From positions 124,001-188,000 of the forward strand of contig NZ_PNRF01000010.1 of the NCBI RefSeq assembly GCF_002879615.1: 64,000 nt of DNA, given 5' to 3'. The notes beneath the pieces are model-generated. The model was given only the letters and a program-made list of their open reading frames with translations, had not been told where the DNA came from and did no database searches. Shown here piece after piece: positions 9,041 to 17,586 of this stretch. This DNA is from Billgrantia endophytica. Lineage in GTDB: Bacteria; Pseudomonadota; Gammaproteobacteria; Pseudomonadales; Halomonadaceae. The translations under genes were made by a program, and so were the position numbers. Every line of letters begins with the position of its first letter. The stretch's first letter is position 1.

Positions 9041-9304
9041 ATGACTCTGAAGACCACCCTGAAGCTGACCGCCGCTGCTGCTTCTATGGCTATCCTGGCC
9101 GGTTGTGCTAGCAACGCTGCTCTGGATGAAGTCCGCCAGACTGCTGAATCCGCCCAGGCTGACGCTGCCGAAGCTCGCAGCATCGCGACCCAGGCTCAAA
9201 ACACGGCCAACCAGGCACAGCGTGACGCCCAGGCGGCCCTGCAGATGTCTGAGCAGAACCGCGAAGAAATGAACCGCATGTTCCAGCGCTCCATGCAGAA
9301 GTAA
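9041..9304 (+). CDS. Lpp/OprI-like alanine-rich murein lipoprotein
   Basis: An 87-residue lipoprotein. The signal ends in LAGC (Cys near residue 22), followed by an Ala/Gln/Glu-rich heptad stretch of about 55 residues that should form a trimeric coiled coil like Braun lipoprotein or Pseudomonas OprI. The last residue is lysine (RSMQK), the residue through which Lpp is joined to peptidoglycan. AAGGAG lies 7 bases before the ATG. Codon use is strongly biased (CTG, GCT, CGC), as in highly expressed genes, and a strong terminator follows. It lies between two L,D-transpeptidase genes, the enzyme class that makes the Lpp-murein bond. Length is close to OprI and E. coli Lpp (78-83). Confidence 0.9.
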   Translation: MTLKTTLKLTAAAASMAILAGCASNAALDEVRQTAESAQADAAEARSIATQAQNTANQAQRDAQAALQMSEQNREEMNRMFQRSMQK

Positions 9305-9354
9305 TTCTGCCGGAGTGCCGGCATCATCGTTGGATGATGGCGGTTCTGCAAGAA

Positions 9355-9384
9355 GAGAAAACCCCGCCTCGGCGGGGTTTTCTC
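9355..9384. terminator. Intrinsic terminator of the lipoprotein gene (possibly bidirectional)
   Basis: A 13-base-pair stem (9355-9367 with 9372-9384) with a CTCG loop. A-tract on one side and T-tract on the other let it work in both directions, serving the lipoprotein gene and the converging transpeptidase gene. Confidence 0.92.
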
Positions 9385-9434
9385 GTTGTGTTCCCCTTCA
9401 TTGGAGGGGGGACGAGGCTCCACGATGTGGCTCC

Positions 9435-10496
9435 TTACCGCTGGCTGACCGCCAGCTCGGAGGCCAGGCTCGGGCGCTGGGTGACCTTCAGCTCCTGGAA
9501 CAGGCCTTCTGCCTCTTCCTGTTGCGGCATGGACGGAGTCGGCTCCTCTTCGGCGGCCCGCAATAATGACACCAGCAGGCCGTCAGGGCGCTCCACGATG
9601 CGACGCAACCTGGAGTAATCGACGGAGGGCTTCTCTTCGCCAAAGGCCCTGGTGAGCACCTCAATGGCGTTGAGAATGGGCTCGAAGGTACCCTGATTCT
9701 CCTCGATTTGCGGGAATGACTGGGCATAGAGAATGTCGTCTTCCGACCAGGCCACCTTGAAGGGCTGGTCGATGATGTTCACCTTGGTGCCGCTCGGAAC
9801 CCGATCGTAAAGGGATTCGATATCTTCCGGAAACATGCGGATGCAGCCACGGCTGGCTCGCATGCCGACGCCGTCGGGCATGTTGGTGCCGTGAATCAAG
9901 TAGCTTGGCAGACCGAGCAGGATGGCGTGCCGTCCCAGGGGGTTATCCGGGCCGGGTGGTACGACCGCGGGGGGTGGCTCGCCCCGGGCGGCGGCTTCTT
10001 CCCGCATGGAGCGGGGCGGTGACCAGTGGGGATCCTTTACCTTCACCGTTGTTCGGGTGACGCCAACCGGGGTGGAGAAGCCGTCACGGCCCACGCTGAT
10101 CGGGTAGGTTTCCACCACGTCGTCGCTGGGATAGTAGTAGAGGCGAAGTTCGGAGAGATTGATCACGATACCCTCTCGTGGTGCATCGGGCAGGATGTGC
10201 TGAGCGGGTATCACGACTTCCGTACCTTCGAAAGGGGCCCAGATGCTGACATCGGGGTTGGCCATGCGAATCTCGTTGTAACCCACCTTGTGTTGACGAG
10301 CGATGTCGACCAGGGTTTGCCCTTCCTCGACGGTCACCAGGTAGGTTTCGCCTATGACATTGCCTTTTTCGGGCTGGGGATAGTGCCCGAGAGGCCACTC
10401 TCTTTCTTCGGCCAGAGCCGATGTCGCCAGCAGGGCGGCAAAGCCAAGAAAGGCGATACAGCGAACTGCGTGCCTGACTAGTAACGGATTTTTCAT
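9435..10496 (-). CDS. L,D-transpeptidase with LysM domain (ErfK/YbiS/YcfS/YnhG family)
   Basis: A 353-residue periplasmic enzyme. A signal peptide ends near ATSALA (about residue 29); a LysM peptidoglycan-binding module follows (residues 50-98, YLVTVEEGQTLVDIARQHKVG), then a YkuD domain with HGTNMPDGVGMRASRGC and catalytic Cys near 218. The C-terminal extension of about 90 residues is charged and rich in Glu. This is the architecture of the E. coli enzymes that link Braun lipoprotein to the sacculus. ATG 10496 is used; a TTG codon directly before it is less likely. It converges on the lipoprotein gene and shares its terminator. Confidence 0.92.
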   Translation of the reverse strand: MKNPLLVRHAVRCIAFLGFAALLATSALAEEREWPLGHYPQPEKGNVIGETYLVTVEEGQTLVDIARQHKVGYNEIRMANPDVSIWAPFEGTEVVIPAQHILPDAPREGIVINLSELRLYYYPSDDVVETYPISVGRDGFSTPVGVTRTTVKVKDPHWSPPRSMREEAAARGEPPPAVVPPGPDNPLGRHAILLGLPSYLIHGTNMPDGVGMRASRGCIRMFPEDIESLYDRVPSGTKVNIIDQPFKVAWSEDDILYAQSFPQIEENQGTFEPILNAIEVLTRAFGEEKPSVDYSRLRRIVERPDGLLVSLLRAAEEEPTPSMPQQEEAEGLFQELKVTQRPSLASELAVSQR

Positions 10497-10574
10497 CAAT
10501 TCATGATCTCGTCATGTAGTCGCCTGTCGGGCGAACGTTCCGTGCGTTCGCTGCCGTACAATACGACGGTTCGG

Positions 10575-10603
10575 GCGCCACTGGCGGGAATCGCCAGTGG
10601 CGC
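10575..10603. repeat. Perfect 12-bp hairpin between ldt and mfd
   Basis: Arms 10575-10586 and 10592-10603 are exact complements around GGAAT. It lies downstream of mfd on the minus strand and upstream of the transpeptidase gene. There is no T-tract, so it is a structured element or a weak terminator for mfd. Confidence 0.5.
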
Positions 10604-10709
10604 TGGGTTGGTGTCAGGGCTGCGATTGAGACACTTGGTTCACATTATAGCGCTACCGACCCTTTCGGGGAGACCCGGCCGCAAACATTCCCCCGTCGAT
10701 CCGGGCACT

Positions 10710-13700
10710 TCAGGCCGCCTCCATCTTCTCGTTGAGGGCTTCCAGCAGTTGCTCCACGACCTTGAAGCGCTGCTCCTCCTGGCCCATGTCGGCTTCGAAG
10801 CGCAGGGTGTCGGCCCCGTCGAGCCTGTAGCATTCCGGCGAGTGCTGGATCAGCTTGACCAGGGTCAGCGGGTCGACACGGGCTTGACCACCAAAGATCA
10901 GACGTCCTTTCTCCCCACCGGCCTCCAGGCGCACGATGCCGAGGCGCTCGGCACGCTGACGAAGCGTCGTCTGTCGCAGCAGGGCTTTCACGGGGGTGGG
11001 CAGCAGGCCGAAGCGATCGATCATTTCCACCTGGAGTTCCCTGAGTTCCGCTTCCGTGTCGGCACTGGCGATGCGCTTGTACATCACCAATCGCTGCTGG
11101 ACATCGGGCAGATAGTCATCGGGGATCAATGCCGGCAGGTTGAGGCTGATTTCCACACCCTGGTCCAGAGGCATGTCGATATTGGGTGTCTTGCCGGCCC
11201 GGATGGCCTGAACGGCCCGATCGAGCATTTCCATGTAAAGGTTGTAACCGATGGCCTCCATCTGGCCACTCTGCTCCTCGCCGAGCAGCTCCCCCGCGCC
11301 CCGGATCTCCATGTCGTGACTGGCCAGGGTAAAACCGGCCCCGAGCTCCTCGGCGGCGCTGATGGCTTCCAGGCGCTTGGTGGCGTCGCGCGTCAGGACT
11401 CGCGGCGGTGGGGCCAGCAGGTAAGCGTAGGCCTGATGGTGGCTGCGCCCCACGCGACCGCGCAGTTGGTGAAGCTGGGCGAGGCCGAACTTGTCGGCAC
11501 GCTCGATGATGATGGTGTTGGCGCTCGGTACGTCGATGCCGGTTTCGATGATGGTGGAGCAGACCAGCACGTTGAAGCGCTTGTGGTAGAAGTCGGACAT
11601 GACCCGTTCCAGAGCACGCTCCGGCAATTGACCATGGGCGACGGCGACTCGGGCTTCGGGTACCAGCTCGCGTATCGTCTCGGCGGCGACCTCTATGGTC
11701 TTCACTTCATTGTGCAGGAAGTAGACCTGACCACCGCGGAGCACCTCCCGCAGTATTGCCTCCTTGATCACGGATTCGTCACGCTGTTGCACGAAGGTCT
11801 TCACGGAAAGCCGCCGGGCCGGTGGTGTGGCAATGATCGAGAGGTCGCGAATACCGCTCATGGCCATGTTCAGGGTGCGGGGAATCGGCGTGGCGGTCAT
11901 CGTCAGGATGTCGACTTCGGCCCGCAGGTTCTTGAGCCGCTCCTTCTGGGCCACGCCGAAGCGATGTTCCTCGTCGATGATCAGCAGCCCCATGTTGGGG
12001 AGCTTCATGGATTTCGACAGCAGCTTGTGGGTGCCGATGACGATGTCGGCCTGGCCATTCTCGATTCGCTTGAGCGATTCGGCCTGGCCCTTGCCGGAAG
12101 TGAAGCGGGAGATCAGCTCGATCTGGACCGCCGTATCGGCGAAGCGATCACGAAAGTTCTCGTAATGCTGTCTGGCCAGCAAGGTGGTGGGCACCAGTAC
12201 CACGACCTGGCGGCTGGACTGCACGGCGAGGAAGGCGGCACGCATGGCGACTTCCGTCTTGCCGAAGCCCACGTCACCACAGACCACGCGATCCATGGGG
12301 CGGGGGGCCGTCATGTCGCCAATGACCGCGGCGATGGCGGCGCGCTGGTCGGGGGTCTCCTCGAAGGGGAAGCTGGCGGCGAAACGCACATACTCCTCGT
12401 CCGGCTCGGCGCAGGCGAAGCCTTCCCGCGCCTCGCGGCGGGCATAGACATCCAGCAGTTCGGCGGCGGTGTCGCGAATCTTCTCGGCGGCACGTCGCCG
12501 TGCCTTGTCCCACTGCTCGGAGCCCAGCCGATGCAGCGGGGCGAGTTCGTCGTCAGCCCCGGCATAACGGGAGATCAGATGCAGACTCCCCACCGGTACA
12601 TAGAGCTTGGCACCGTCGGCATATTCCAGCGAGACGAACTCGGCTGCCTGGCCTCCTGCCTCGAGTGTTTCCAGGCCGCGATAGCGCCCTACGCCATGAG
12701 TTTGGTGGACCACCGGCGCGCCGGGGCGCAGTTCAGACAGATGACGAACCGCCAGTTCATTGGCGTCGGTGGCTTTTTCTCGCCGACGGCTCTGACGAAC
12801 GACATCGCCAAGCAGCTCGGTTTCGCTGATCACGGCAAGGTTGGGACGTTCCAGCCACAGGCCGGCATCGATCTCGCCTTCGGTGATGGCCAGGCGCGAG
12901 CCGGACGTCAGGAATTCGGCAAAGTCCGCCATATGCGGCAAGGTGAGTTGCAGGGGTGCCAGGGTTTCTTCCAGCGCTTCGCGGCGTCCGCGAGATTCGG
13001 CAACGAACAGCACCCGGAGCTCGGGATTGCCGGTGAGGAAATCATCGAGGGCCGCCAGTGGGTGTTTGCCGCGGGCGTTGATGGGCACCTGCGGAGGGGT
13101 GGTCGCTGCCGGCTGCCTGGCATGTCGGTGCTCGCGGTCATCGGTGAGCTCGACCCGTGGGTGGCGTTTGATGGCGCCGAATACCTCCGACACTGGAACG
13201 AAGGCGCGGTGGGGGGGCAGCAGCGGGCGGGTGGGGTCGACGCCCAGGTTCTCGTAGCGGCTCTCTATCGCCGACCAGTGGTGCTCCGCGGACGCGAAGA
13301 CACCGGGCAGAAGTATCACCCGCGTGCCATCGGCCAGGTGTTCGAACAGTGTCGCCGTTTCCTCGAAGAACAGCGGCAGGTACTGCTCCAGGCCGGGAGA
13401 GGGGATTCCCTTCAGCGCATCCACATAGAGCGGGCATTGGCGGGGGTCCACATCGAACAGCGTCTCGAAACCCTCGCGGAAACAGGCGATGGCCGAGCGC
13501 GCCAGCGAATATTCGTGGGCAGGCAGCAGCTCTATCCTGTCTACCTTGTCCCGGCTGCGCTGGGTGTCCTGATCGAAGTAGCGTAGCGTATCGATCTCGT
13601 CGTCGAACAGGTCGATACGCAGCGGGGCTTCGCTGCCCATGGGAAAAAGATCGATCAAGGCGCCGCGCAGGGCATACTCGCCGGGTTCATAGACGGTCTC

Positions 13701-14159
13701 GACTGCCCGGTACCCTGCCCGGGAGAGGCTTTCGCGAAAGCCTTCACGGTCGAGGTGCGCGCCGGTCTCGAGTGTCATGACCCGGCCTGCGATGTATTCC
13801 ACCGGGGGCAGGCGCTGCATCAGGGTGTTGATCGGAACCAGTACGATCCCGCGCTCGCCGTCCTGGAGTCGGCGCAGGGTTCGCAGTCTGGCCGATACGA
13901 TGTCCTGGTGCGGCGAAAAGCTGTCGTAGGGCAGGGTCTCCCAGTCGGGGAAGGGCAGCACCGGGGAGGTGGAAAAGAACAGCAGCTCATTTTCCAGGCG
14001 TTGGGCACTGGCGGTATCGGCGGTGATCACCAGCAGCGGGGCATCCATGGCCAGGTACGCCAGCGCCAGCGCAGTGGCGCTGCCGGGCGGTCTGTGCCAG
14101 TAAAGCGTGTCACGAACGCCGTCGGGGCGTGGTGGGTCTAGAAGCGAGAAATTGGACAT
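10710..14159 (-). CDS. mfd: Transcription-repair coupling factor Mfd
   Basis: A full-length 1149-residue Mfd, an ATP-driven translocase that removes RNA polymerase stalled at DNA lesions and recruits UvrA. The N-terminal 300 residues are UvrB-like (for example LPFPDWETLPYDSFSPHQD). The RNA-polymerase-interaction domain follows (GVGRYRGLETL near 505). The RecG-like helicase has Walker A GDVGFGKTEVA near 625, DEEH near 730, TATPIPRT near 760 and GRVGRSHHQAYAYLL near 915. The end is the TRCF domain. Start and length agree with the family. It is transcribed away from the GAPDH gene across a 238-base divergent promoter region. Confidence 0.97.
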   Translation of the reverse strand: MSNFSLLDPPRPDGVRDTLYWHRPPGSATALALAYLAMDAPLLVITADTASAQRLENELLFFSTSPVLPFPDWETLPYDSFSPHQDIVSARLRTLRRLQDGERGIVLVPINTLMQRLPPVEYIAGRVMTLETGAHLDREGFRESLSRAGYRAVETVYEPGEYALRGALIDLFPMGSEAPLRIDLFDDEIDTLRYFDQDTQRSRDKVDRIELLPAHEYSLARSAIACFREGFETLFDVDPRQCPLYVDALKGIPSPGLEQYLPLFFEETATLFEHLADGTRVILLPGVFASAEHHWSAIESRYENLGVDPTRPLLPPHRAFVPVSEVFGAIKRHPRVELTDDREHRHARQPAATTPPQVPINARGKHPLAALDDFLTGNPELRVLFVAESRGRREALEETLAPLQLTLPHMADFAEFLTSGSRLAITEGEIDAGLWLERPNLAVISETELLGDVVRQSRRREKATDANELAVRHLSELRPGAPVVHQTHGVGRYRGLETLEAGGQAAEFVSLEYADGAKLYVPVGSLHLISRYAGADDELAPLHRLGSEQWDKARRRAAEKIRDTAAELLDVYARREAREGFACAEPDEEYVRFAASFPFEETPDQRAAIAAVIGDMTAPRPMDRVVCGDVGFGKTEVAMRAAFLAVQSSRQVVVLVPTTLLARQHYENFRDRFADTAVQIELISRFTSGKGQAESLKRIENGQADIVIGTHKLLSKSMKLPNMGLLIIDEEHRFGVAQKERLKNLRAEVDILTMTATPIPRTLNMAMSGIRDLSIIATPPARRLSVKTFVQQRDESVIKEAILREVLRGGQVYFLHNEVKTIEVAAETIRELVPEARVAVAHGQLPERALERVMSDFYHKRFNVLVCSTIIETGIDVPSANTIIIERADKFGLAQLHQLRGRVGRSHHQAYAYLLAPPPRVLTRDATKRLEAISAAEELGAGFTLASHDMEIRGAGELLGEEQSGQMEAIGYNLYMEMLDRAVQAIRAGKTPNIDMPLDQGVEISLNLPALIPDDYLPDVQQRLVMYKRIASADTEAELRELQVEMIDRFGLLPTPVKALLRQTTLRQRAERLGIVRLEAGGEKGRLIFGGQARVDPLTLVKLIQHSPECYRLDGADTLRFEADMGQEEQRFKVVEQLLEALNEKMEAA

Positions 14160-14297
14160 GGTGTCGTCAGGCGCTATCGTCAGGCCGAAAAAGAAGGCGA
14201 TGTACTGGGTGTCGAGTCTGAACGTCGTCTCGGAGTCGGGATCACAAAGGAGGAATCATACCAGCCCAGGGAATCGCTTGTAGTCAAGCCTCCATTT

Positions 14298-14314
14298 CTG
14301 TAATCCCCCTACAG
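14298..14314. promoter_or_regulatory. HexR-like operator upstream of GAPDH
   Basis: A 17-base palindrome, CTGTA-N7-TACAG, matching the TGTA-N7-TACA core of sites bound by the sugar-phosphate regulator HexR in gammaproteobacteria. It is centred about 64 bases upstream of the predicted start site, a place suited to activation rather than simple blocking. GAPDH genes are known HexR targets. The central bases are C-rich instead of A/T-rich, which weakens the match. Confidence 0.5.
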
Positions 14315-14334
14315 CGCCTGCGACCATCCTGCGA

Positions 14335-14363
14335 TTGCCCCGCCGGGACGCTGACGGGATAAT
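14335..14363 (+). promoter_or_regulatory. Sigma-70 promoter of the GAPDH gene
   Basis: TTGCCC (14335-14340) and GATAAT (14358-14363) with a 17-base spacer. The start is predicted near 14370, giving a leader of about 28 bases with AGAGG before the GTG start. Confidence 0.7.
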
Positions 14364-14397
14364 GCGGGGGAATTCCAGATCATCAAAGAGGCTTCAC

Positions 14398-15861
14398 GTG
14401 AGTCAACAACCCCTCGATACCGTTTTTCAGGATTGGCACGACAACCAGGCGCTGGCCGAACAGATGATCCCGCTGATCGGCAGCCTGTACCGTCACAACA
14501 ACGTGGTCACCACCCTCTATGGGCGTTCGCTGTTCAACCGCTCGGTGATCCGCATCCTGAAGGACCACCGCTTCGTCAGGAAGGTCGAGGGGACCGAACT
14601 TTCCGTGCAGGATACCTTCCCCCTGGTCCAGGCCATGGCGGAACTCGATCTGGGGCCGGCCCATGTCGATGTCGGCAAGCTCGGGGTGGCGTTCAAGAAG
14701 CATGGCGGTGGCGATGCCAAGGCGTTCCTGCGTGAGGAACTGGCCGAGATCGTCGATGCCCACGACCCGAGTGGCAACAATGGGCAGTCGAAGGATGTCG
14801 TGCTCTATGGTTTCGGCCGCATCGGCCGCATCCTGGCCCGTGTGCTGGTCGAGAAGGCCGGGGGCGGCAACTTGCTGCGGCTGCGTGCCATCGTCGTGCG
14901 CGGACGCGGCGATATCGCCAAGGACCTCGAGAAGCGGGCAAGCCTGCTGCGTCGTGACTCCGTGCACGGCCCCTTCGACGGCACCATCAGCGTTGATGCC
15001 GAGGCTCGTACCATTACCGCCAACGGCAACGTCATCCAGGTGATCTATGCCGACTCTCCGGCCGAGGTCGACTACACCGCTTACGGCATCGACAACGCGG
15101 TTGTGGTCGACAACACCGGCATGTGGCGTGATGAAGAGGGCCTGGGACAGCACCTGCGGTGCAAGGGCGCGGCCAAGGCGTTGCTCACCGCGCCGGGCAA
15201 GGGCGACATCAAGAACATCGTGTTCGGCATCAATCATGGCGAGATCGGCGAAGACGACCGGATCCTCTCCGCGGCGTCCTGTACCACCAACGCCATCGTG
15301 CCGGTGCTGAAGGTGCTCAACGACGAATACGGTATCAGCCACGGTCATGTCGAGACGGTGCACGCCTACACCAATGACCAGAACCTGATCGACAACTACC
15401 ACAAGGGTGATCGCCGTGGCCGCAGCGCGCCTCTGAATATGGTGCTTACCGAAACCGGAGCCGCCAAGGCCGTGGCCAAGGCGCTGCCGGAACTGGGTGG
15501 CAAGCTCACCGGCAATGCCATTCGCGTACCGACGCCCAATGTCTCCATGGCGATCCTCAACCTGACCCTGGACAAGGACACCGATGCCGAGGCGTTGAAC
15601 GACTACCTGCGTCGCATGTCCATCGATTCCTCCTATCAGAAGCAGATCGATTTCGTCGACTCGCCCGAGGTGGTCTCATCGGACTTTGTCGGCAATCGGC
15701 ACGCGGGGATCGTCGATGCCAAGGCGACCATTGCCAACGGCAAACACGCGGTCCTGTATGTGTGGTACGACAACGAGTTCGGCTATAGCTGCCAGGTGGT
15801 TCGCATCCTGCAGCACATCTCCAACGTGCACTTCCTCAAGCTGCCCCGCGGGCAGGCGTAA
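14398..15861 (+). CDS. gap: Glyceraldehyde-3-phosphate dehydrogenase, long form
   Basis: A 487-residue NAD(P)-dependent GAPDH interconverting glyceraldehyde 3-phosphate and 1,3-bisphosphoglycerate. The classical enzyme (about 335 residues) starts near residue 134, with GFGRIGR for nucleotide binding near 138 and catalytic ASCTTN with Cys at 295; YDNEFGYS closes the domain. The first 130 residues are an extra helical segment found in a separate bacterial GAPDH group. The GTG start at 14398 has AGAGG upstream and gives a normal length for that group. As I recall it, a similar gene sits beside mfd and nqr in Pseudomonas. A HexR-like site suggests control by central carbon flux, perhaps a gluconeogenic role. 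Confidence 0.93.
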   Translation: MSQQPLDTVFQDWHDNQALAEQMIPLIGSLYRHNNVVTTLYGRSLFNRSVIRILKDHRFVRKVEGTELSVQDTFPLVQAMAELDLGPAHVDVGKLGVAFKKHGGGDAKAFLREELAEIVDAHDPSGNNGQSKDVVLYGFGRIGRILARVLVEKAGGGNLLRLRAIVVRGRGDIAKDLEKRASLLRRDSVHGPFDGTISVDAEARTITANGNVIQVIYADSPAEVDYTAYGIDNAVVVDNTGMWRDEEGLGQHLRCKGAAKALLTAPGKGDIKNIVFGINHGEIGEDDRILSAASCTTNAIVPVLKVLNDEYGISHGHVETVHAYTNDQNLIDNYHKGDRRGRSAPLNMVLTETGAAKAVAKALPELGGKLTGNAIRVPTPNVSMAILNLTLDKDTDAEALNDYLRRMSIDSSYQKQIDFVDSPEVVSSDFVGNRHAGIVDAKATIANGKHAVLYVWYDNEFGYSCQVVRILQHISNVHFLKLPRGQA

Positions 15862-15879
15862 GGGGGCGGCAAGCAGGGC

Positions 15880-15916
15880 CATGGCGTTCCCGAACAGTAT
15901 GATCGGGAACGCCATG
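15880..15916. terminator. 14-bp perfect hairpin after GAPDH
   Basis: Arms 15880-15893 and 15903-15916 are exact complements around a 9-base loop. The T-tract is poor, so termination may be incomplete; it could also protect the mRNA end. Confidence 0.6.
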
Positions 15917-16103
15917 ACCTGGATCATTTACTGCTGCACCTTCGCTGGTGCCTACCTGGCACCGGCCATTTCCCCCAAGGCCGCATCCCTGGCCGATATG
16001 CGCGTCTTTCAACGGCTTTTGTCCTCTCGGTTCCCCGCTGGCACGGCCGTTCCGTAGACGCTTTGCGACTATAGGTCGTGTGGCCTTTGGTCGCGCTTGT
16101 CTT

Positions 16104-16109
16104 TATAAT
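16104..16109 (+). promoter_or_regulatory. -10 hexamer of the nqr operon promoter
   Basis: A perfect TATAAT with only a weak -35 (TGGCCT at 16081-16086, 17-base spacer). It predicts a leader of about 120 bases before nqrA. Confidence 0.55.
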
Positions 16110-16236
16110 GCGGTGGATTTTTCGGGGTGGTCCGGGGTCTCCCGGGCCTGACTGGTAACGTACTGACGCTAATGAGAATTCGAATCCATTCGAACCCCTT
16201 TCCTTCATTTATCCGATCCATCAACTGGGCGAGACT

Positions 16237-17586
16237 ATGATCGAAGTCAAGAAAGGCCTGGATCTCCCCATCATGGGGGCGCCCGAGCCGCGCATCGAGG
16301 ATGCGCGGCCGGTGCGTCACGTGGCTATCCTGGGTCCCGACTATGTCGGCATGAAGCCGACCATGGAGGTCCAGGAAGGGGACAAGGTGAAGCTGGGCCA
16401 GCTCCTCTTCACCGACAAGAAGATCGAGGGCGTACGCTTCACGGCGCCGGCCGCAGGTGAGGTCGTGGCCATCAATCGCGGTGAGAAGCGTAAGCTGCTC
16501 TCCGTGGTCATCAAGATCGATGAGAGCGAAGAGGCGGTGACGTTCACTGCCCATGGCCGTGACAGGCTCGAGAGCCTGGAGCGCCAGGCAGTGGTCGACC
16601 AACTGGTCGAGTCGGGGCTATGGACCGCTCTGCGGACGCGCCCCTACTCGCGAACGCCGGTCATCGACAGCGAACCGGCGGACATCTTCGTCACCGCCAT
16701 CGACACGCACCCGCTGTGTCCGGACCCAGCCGATATCATCAATGAACAGCCGGAAGCGTTCGAGGATGGCCTCAAGGTGCTGGCTCGTCTTACCGAGGGC
16801 AAGGTGTTCCTTTGCACCGCGCCCGAGGCACGCATTCCCGGCAGCAACGTGGCTGGCGTGCAGGTCGAAACCTTTGCCGGTCCGCATCCCGCCGGCCTGG
16901 TCGGCACCCATATCCACTACCTGTCGCCGGTCGCCCTGCACAAGCGTGTCTGGCATATCGGCTACCAGGATGTGATTGCCTTCGGCAAGCTGTTCGCCGA
17001 AGGCAGGCTCGATGTGAGCCGTATCGTTGCCGTGGGCGGTCCCCGAGCCGAGAAGCCTCGGCTGCTGCGTACCCGCATTGGCGCCAGTACCGAGGAACTG
17101 TTGGCGGGAGAGGTCATCGAACCCGATGAGACACGTGTGATTTCGGGGTCGGTCTTCTCCGGTTTTGCCTGCGAGGGCTCGCTGCGCTATCTGGGACGCT
17201 ACCATAACCAGTTCAGCATGATCGAAGAGGGTAGCAAGCGACAGTTCATGGGCTGGCTGTCGCCGGGCACCAACCGCCATTCTGTCATGGGTATCTACCT
17301 GTCGAAGTTCAAGGGGTTGCACAACTACGCTCCTAACACGTCGACCAATGGTTCCGAGCGCGCCATGGTGCCGGTGGGCGTCTACGAGGAACTCATGCCG
17401 CTCGATGTCCTGCCGACGCAGCTGCTGCGCTCGCTGATCGTCGGTGACATCGAGGTGGCCATGCAACTCGGATGCCTGGAGCTGGATGAAGAGGACCTGG
17501 CGCTGTGCACCTACGCGTGCCCCGGCAAATACGAATATGGTCCCATCCTGCGTGAAAACCTCACCTTGATCGAGAAAGAGGCCTGA
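16237..17586 (+). CDS. nqrA: Na+-translocating NADH:quinone reductase subunit A
   Basis: A 449-residue peripheral, cofactor-free subunit of the Na+-NQR, a respiratory complex that couples NADH oxidation and quinone reduction to sodium export. The N-terminal [18 protein letters not shown] and the glycine-rich biotinyl-like motif around residues 47-80 ([20 protein letters not shown]) are typical. Length equals the family norm. It is the first gene of nqrABCDEF, and its TGA overlaps the nqrB ATG by one base, so translation is probably coupled. Confidence 0.97.
   Translation: MIEVKKGLDLPIMGAPEPRIEDARPVRHVAILGPDYVGMKPTMEVQEGDKVKLGQLLFTDKKIEGVRFTAPAAGEVVAINRGEKRKLLSVVIKIDESEEAVTFTAHGRDRLESLERQAVVDQLVESGLWTALRTRPYSRTPVIDSEPADIFVTAIDTHPLCPDPADIINEQPEAFEDGLKVLARLTEGKVFLCTAPEARIPGSNVAGVQVETFAGPHPAGLVGTHIHYLSPVALHKRVWHIGYQDVIAFGKLFAEGRLDVSRIVAVGGPRAEKPRLLRTRIGASTEELLAGEVIEPDETRVISGSVFSGFACEGSLRYLGRYHNQFSMIEEGSKRQFMGWLSPGTNRHSVMGIYLSKFKGLHNYAPNTSTNGSERAMVPVGVYEELMPLDVLPTQLLRSLIVGDIEVAMQLGCLELDEEDLALCTYACPGKYEYGPILRENLTLIEKEA

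Larger units (their letters stand above)
14160..14397. other. Divergent mfd / GAPDH promoter region
   Basis: This 238-base intergenic stretch holds the GAPDH promoter and the HexR-like palindrome listed separately. The mfd side shows no hexamer pair that I trust. Confidence 0.6.
15862..16236. other. Intergenic region between GAPDH and nqr operon
   Basis: These 375 bases hold the GAPDH 3' hairpin and, in the second half, the nqr promoter, both listed separately. No credible ORF with a ribosome-binding site was seen. Confidence 0.6.

Noticed and set aside
10503..13586. A 1027-codon open frame on the plus strand
   Set aside because: It is antisense to mfd, whose protein is full-length and conserved; the frame is open only because of high GC codon bias.
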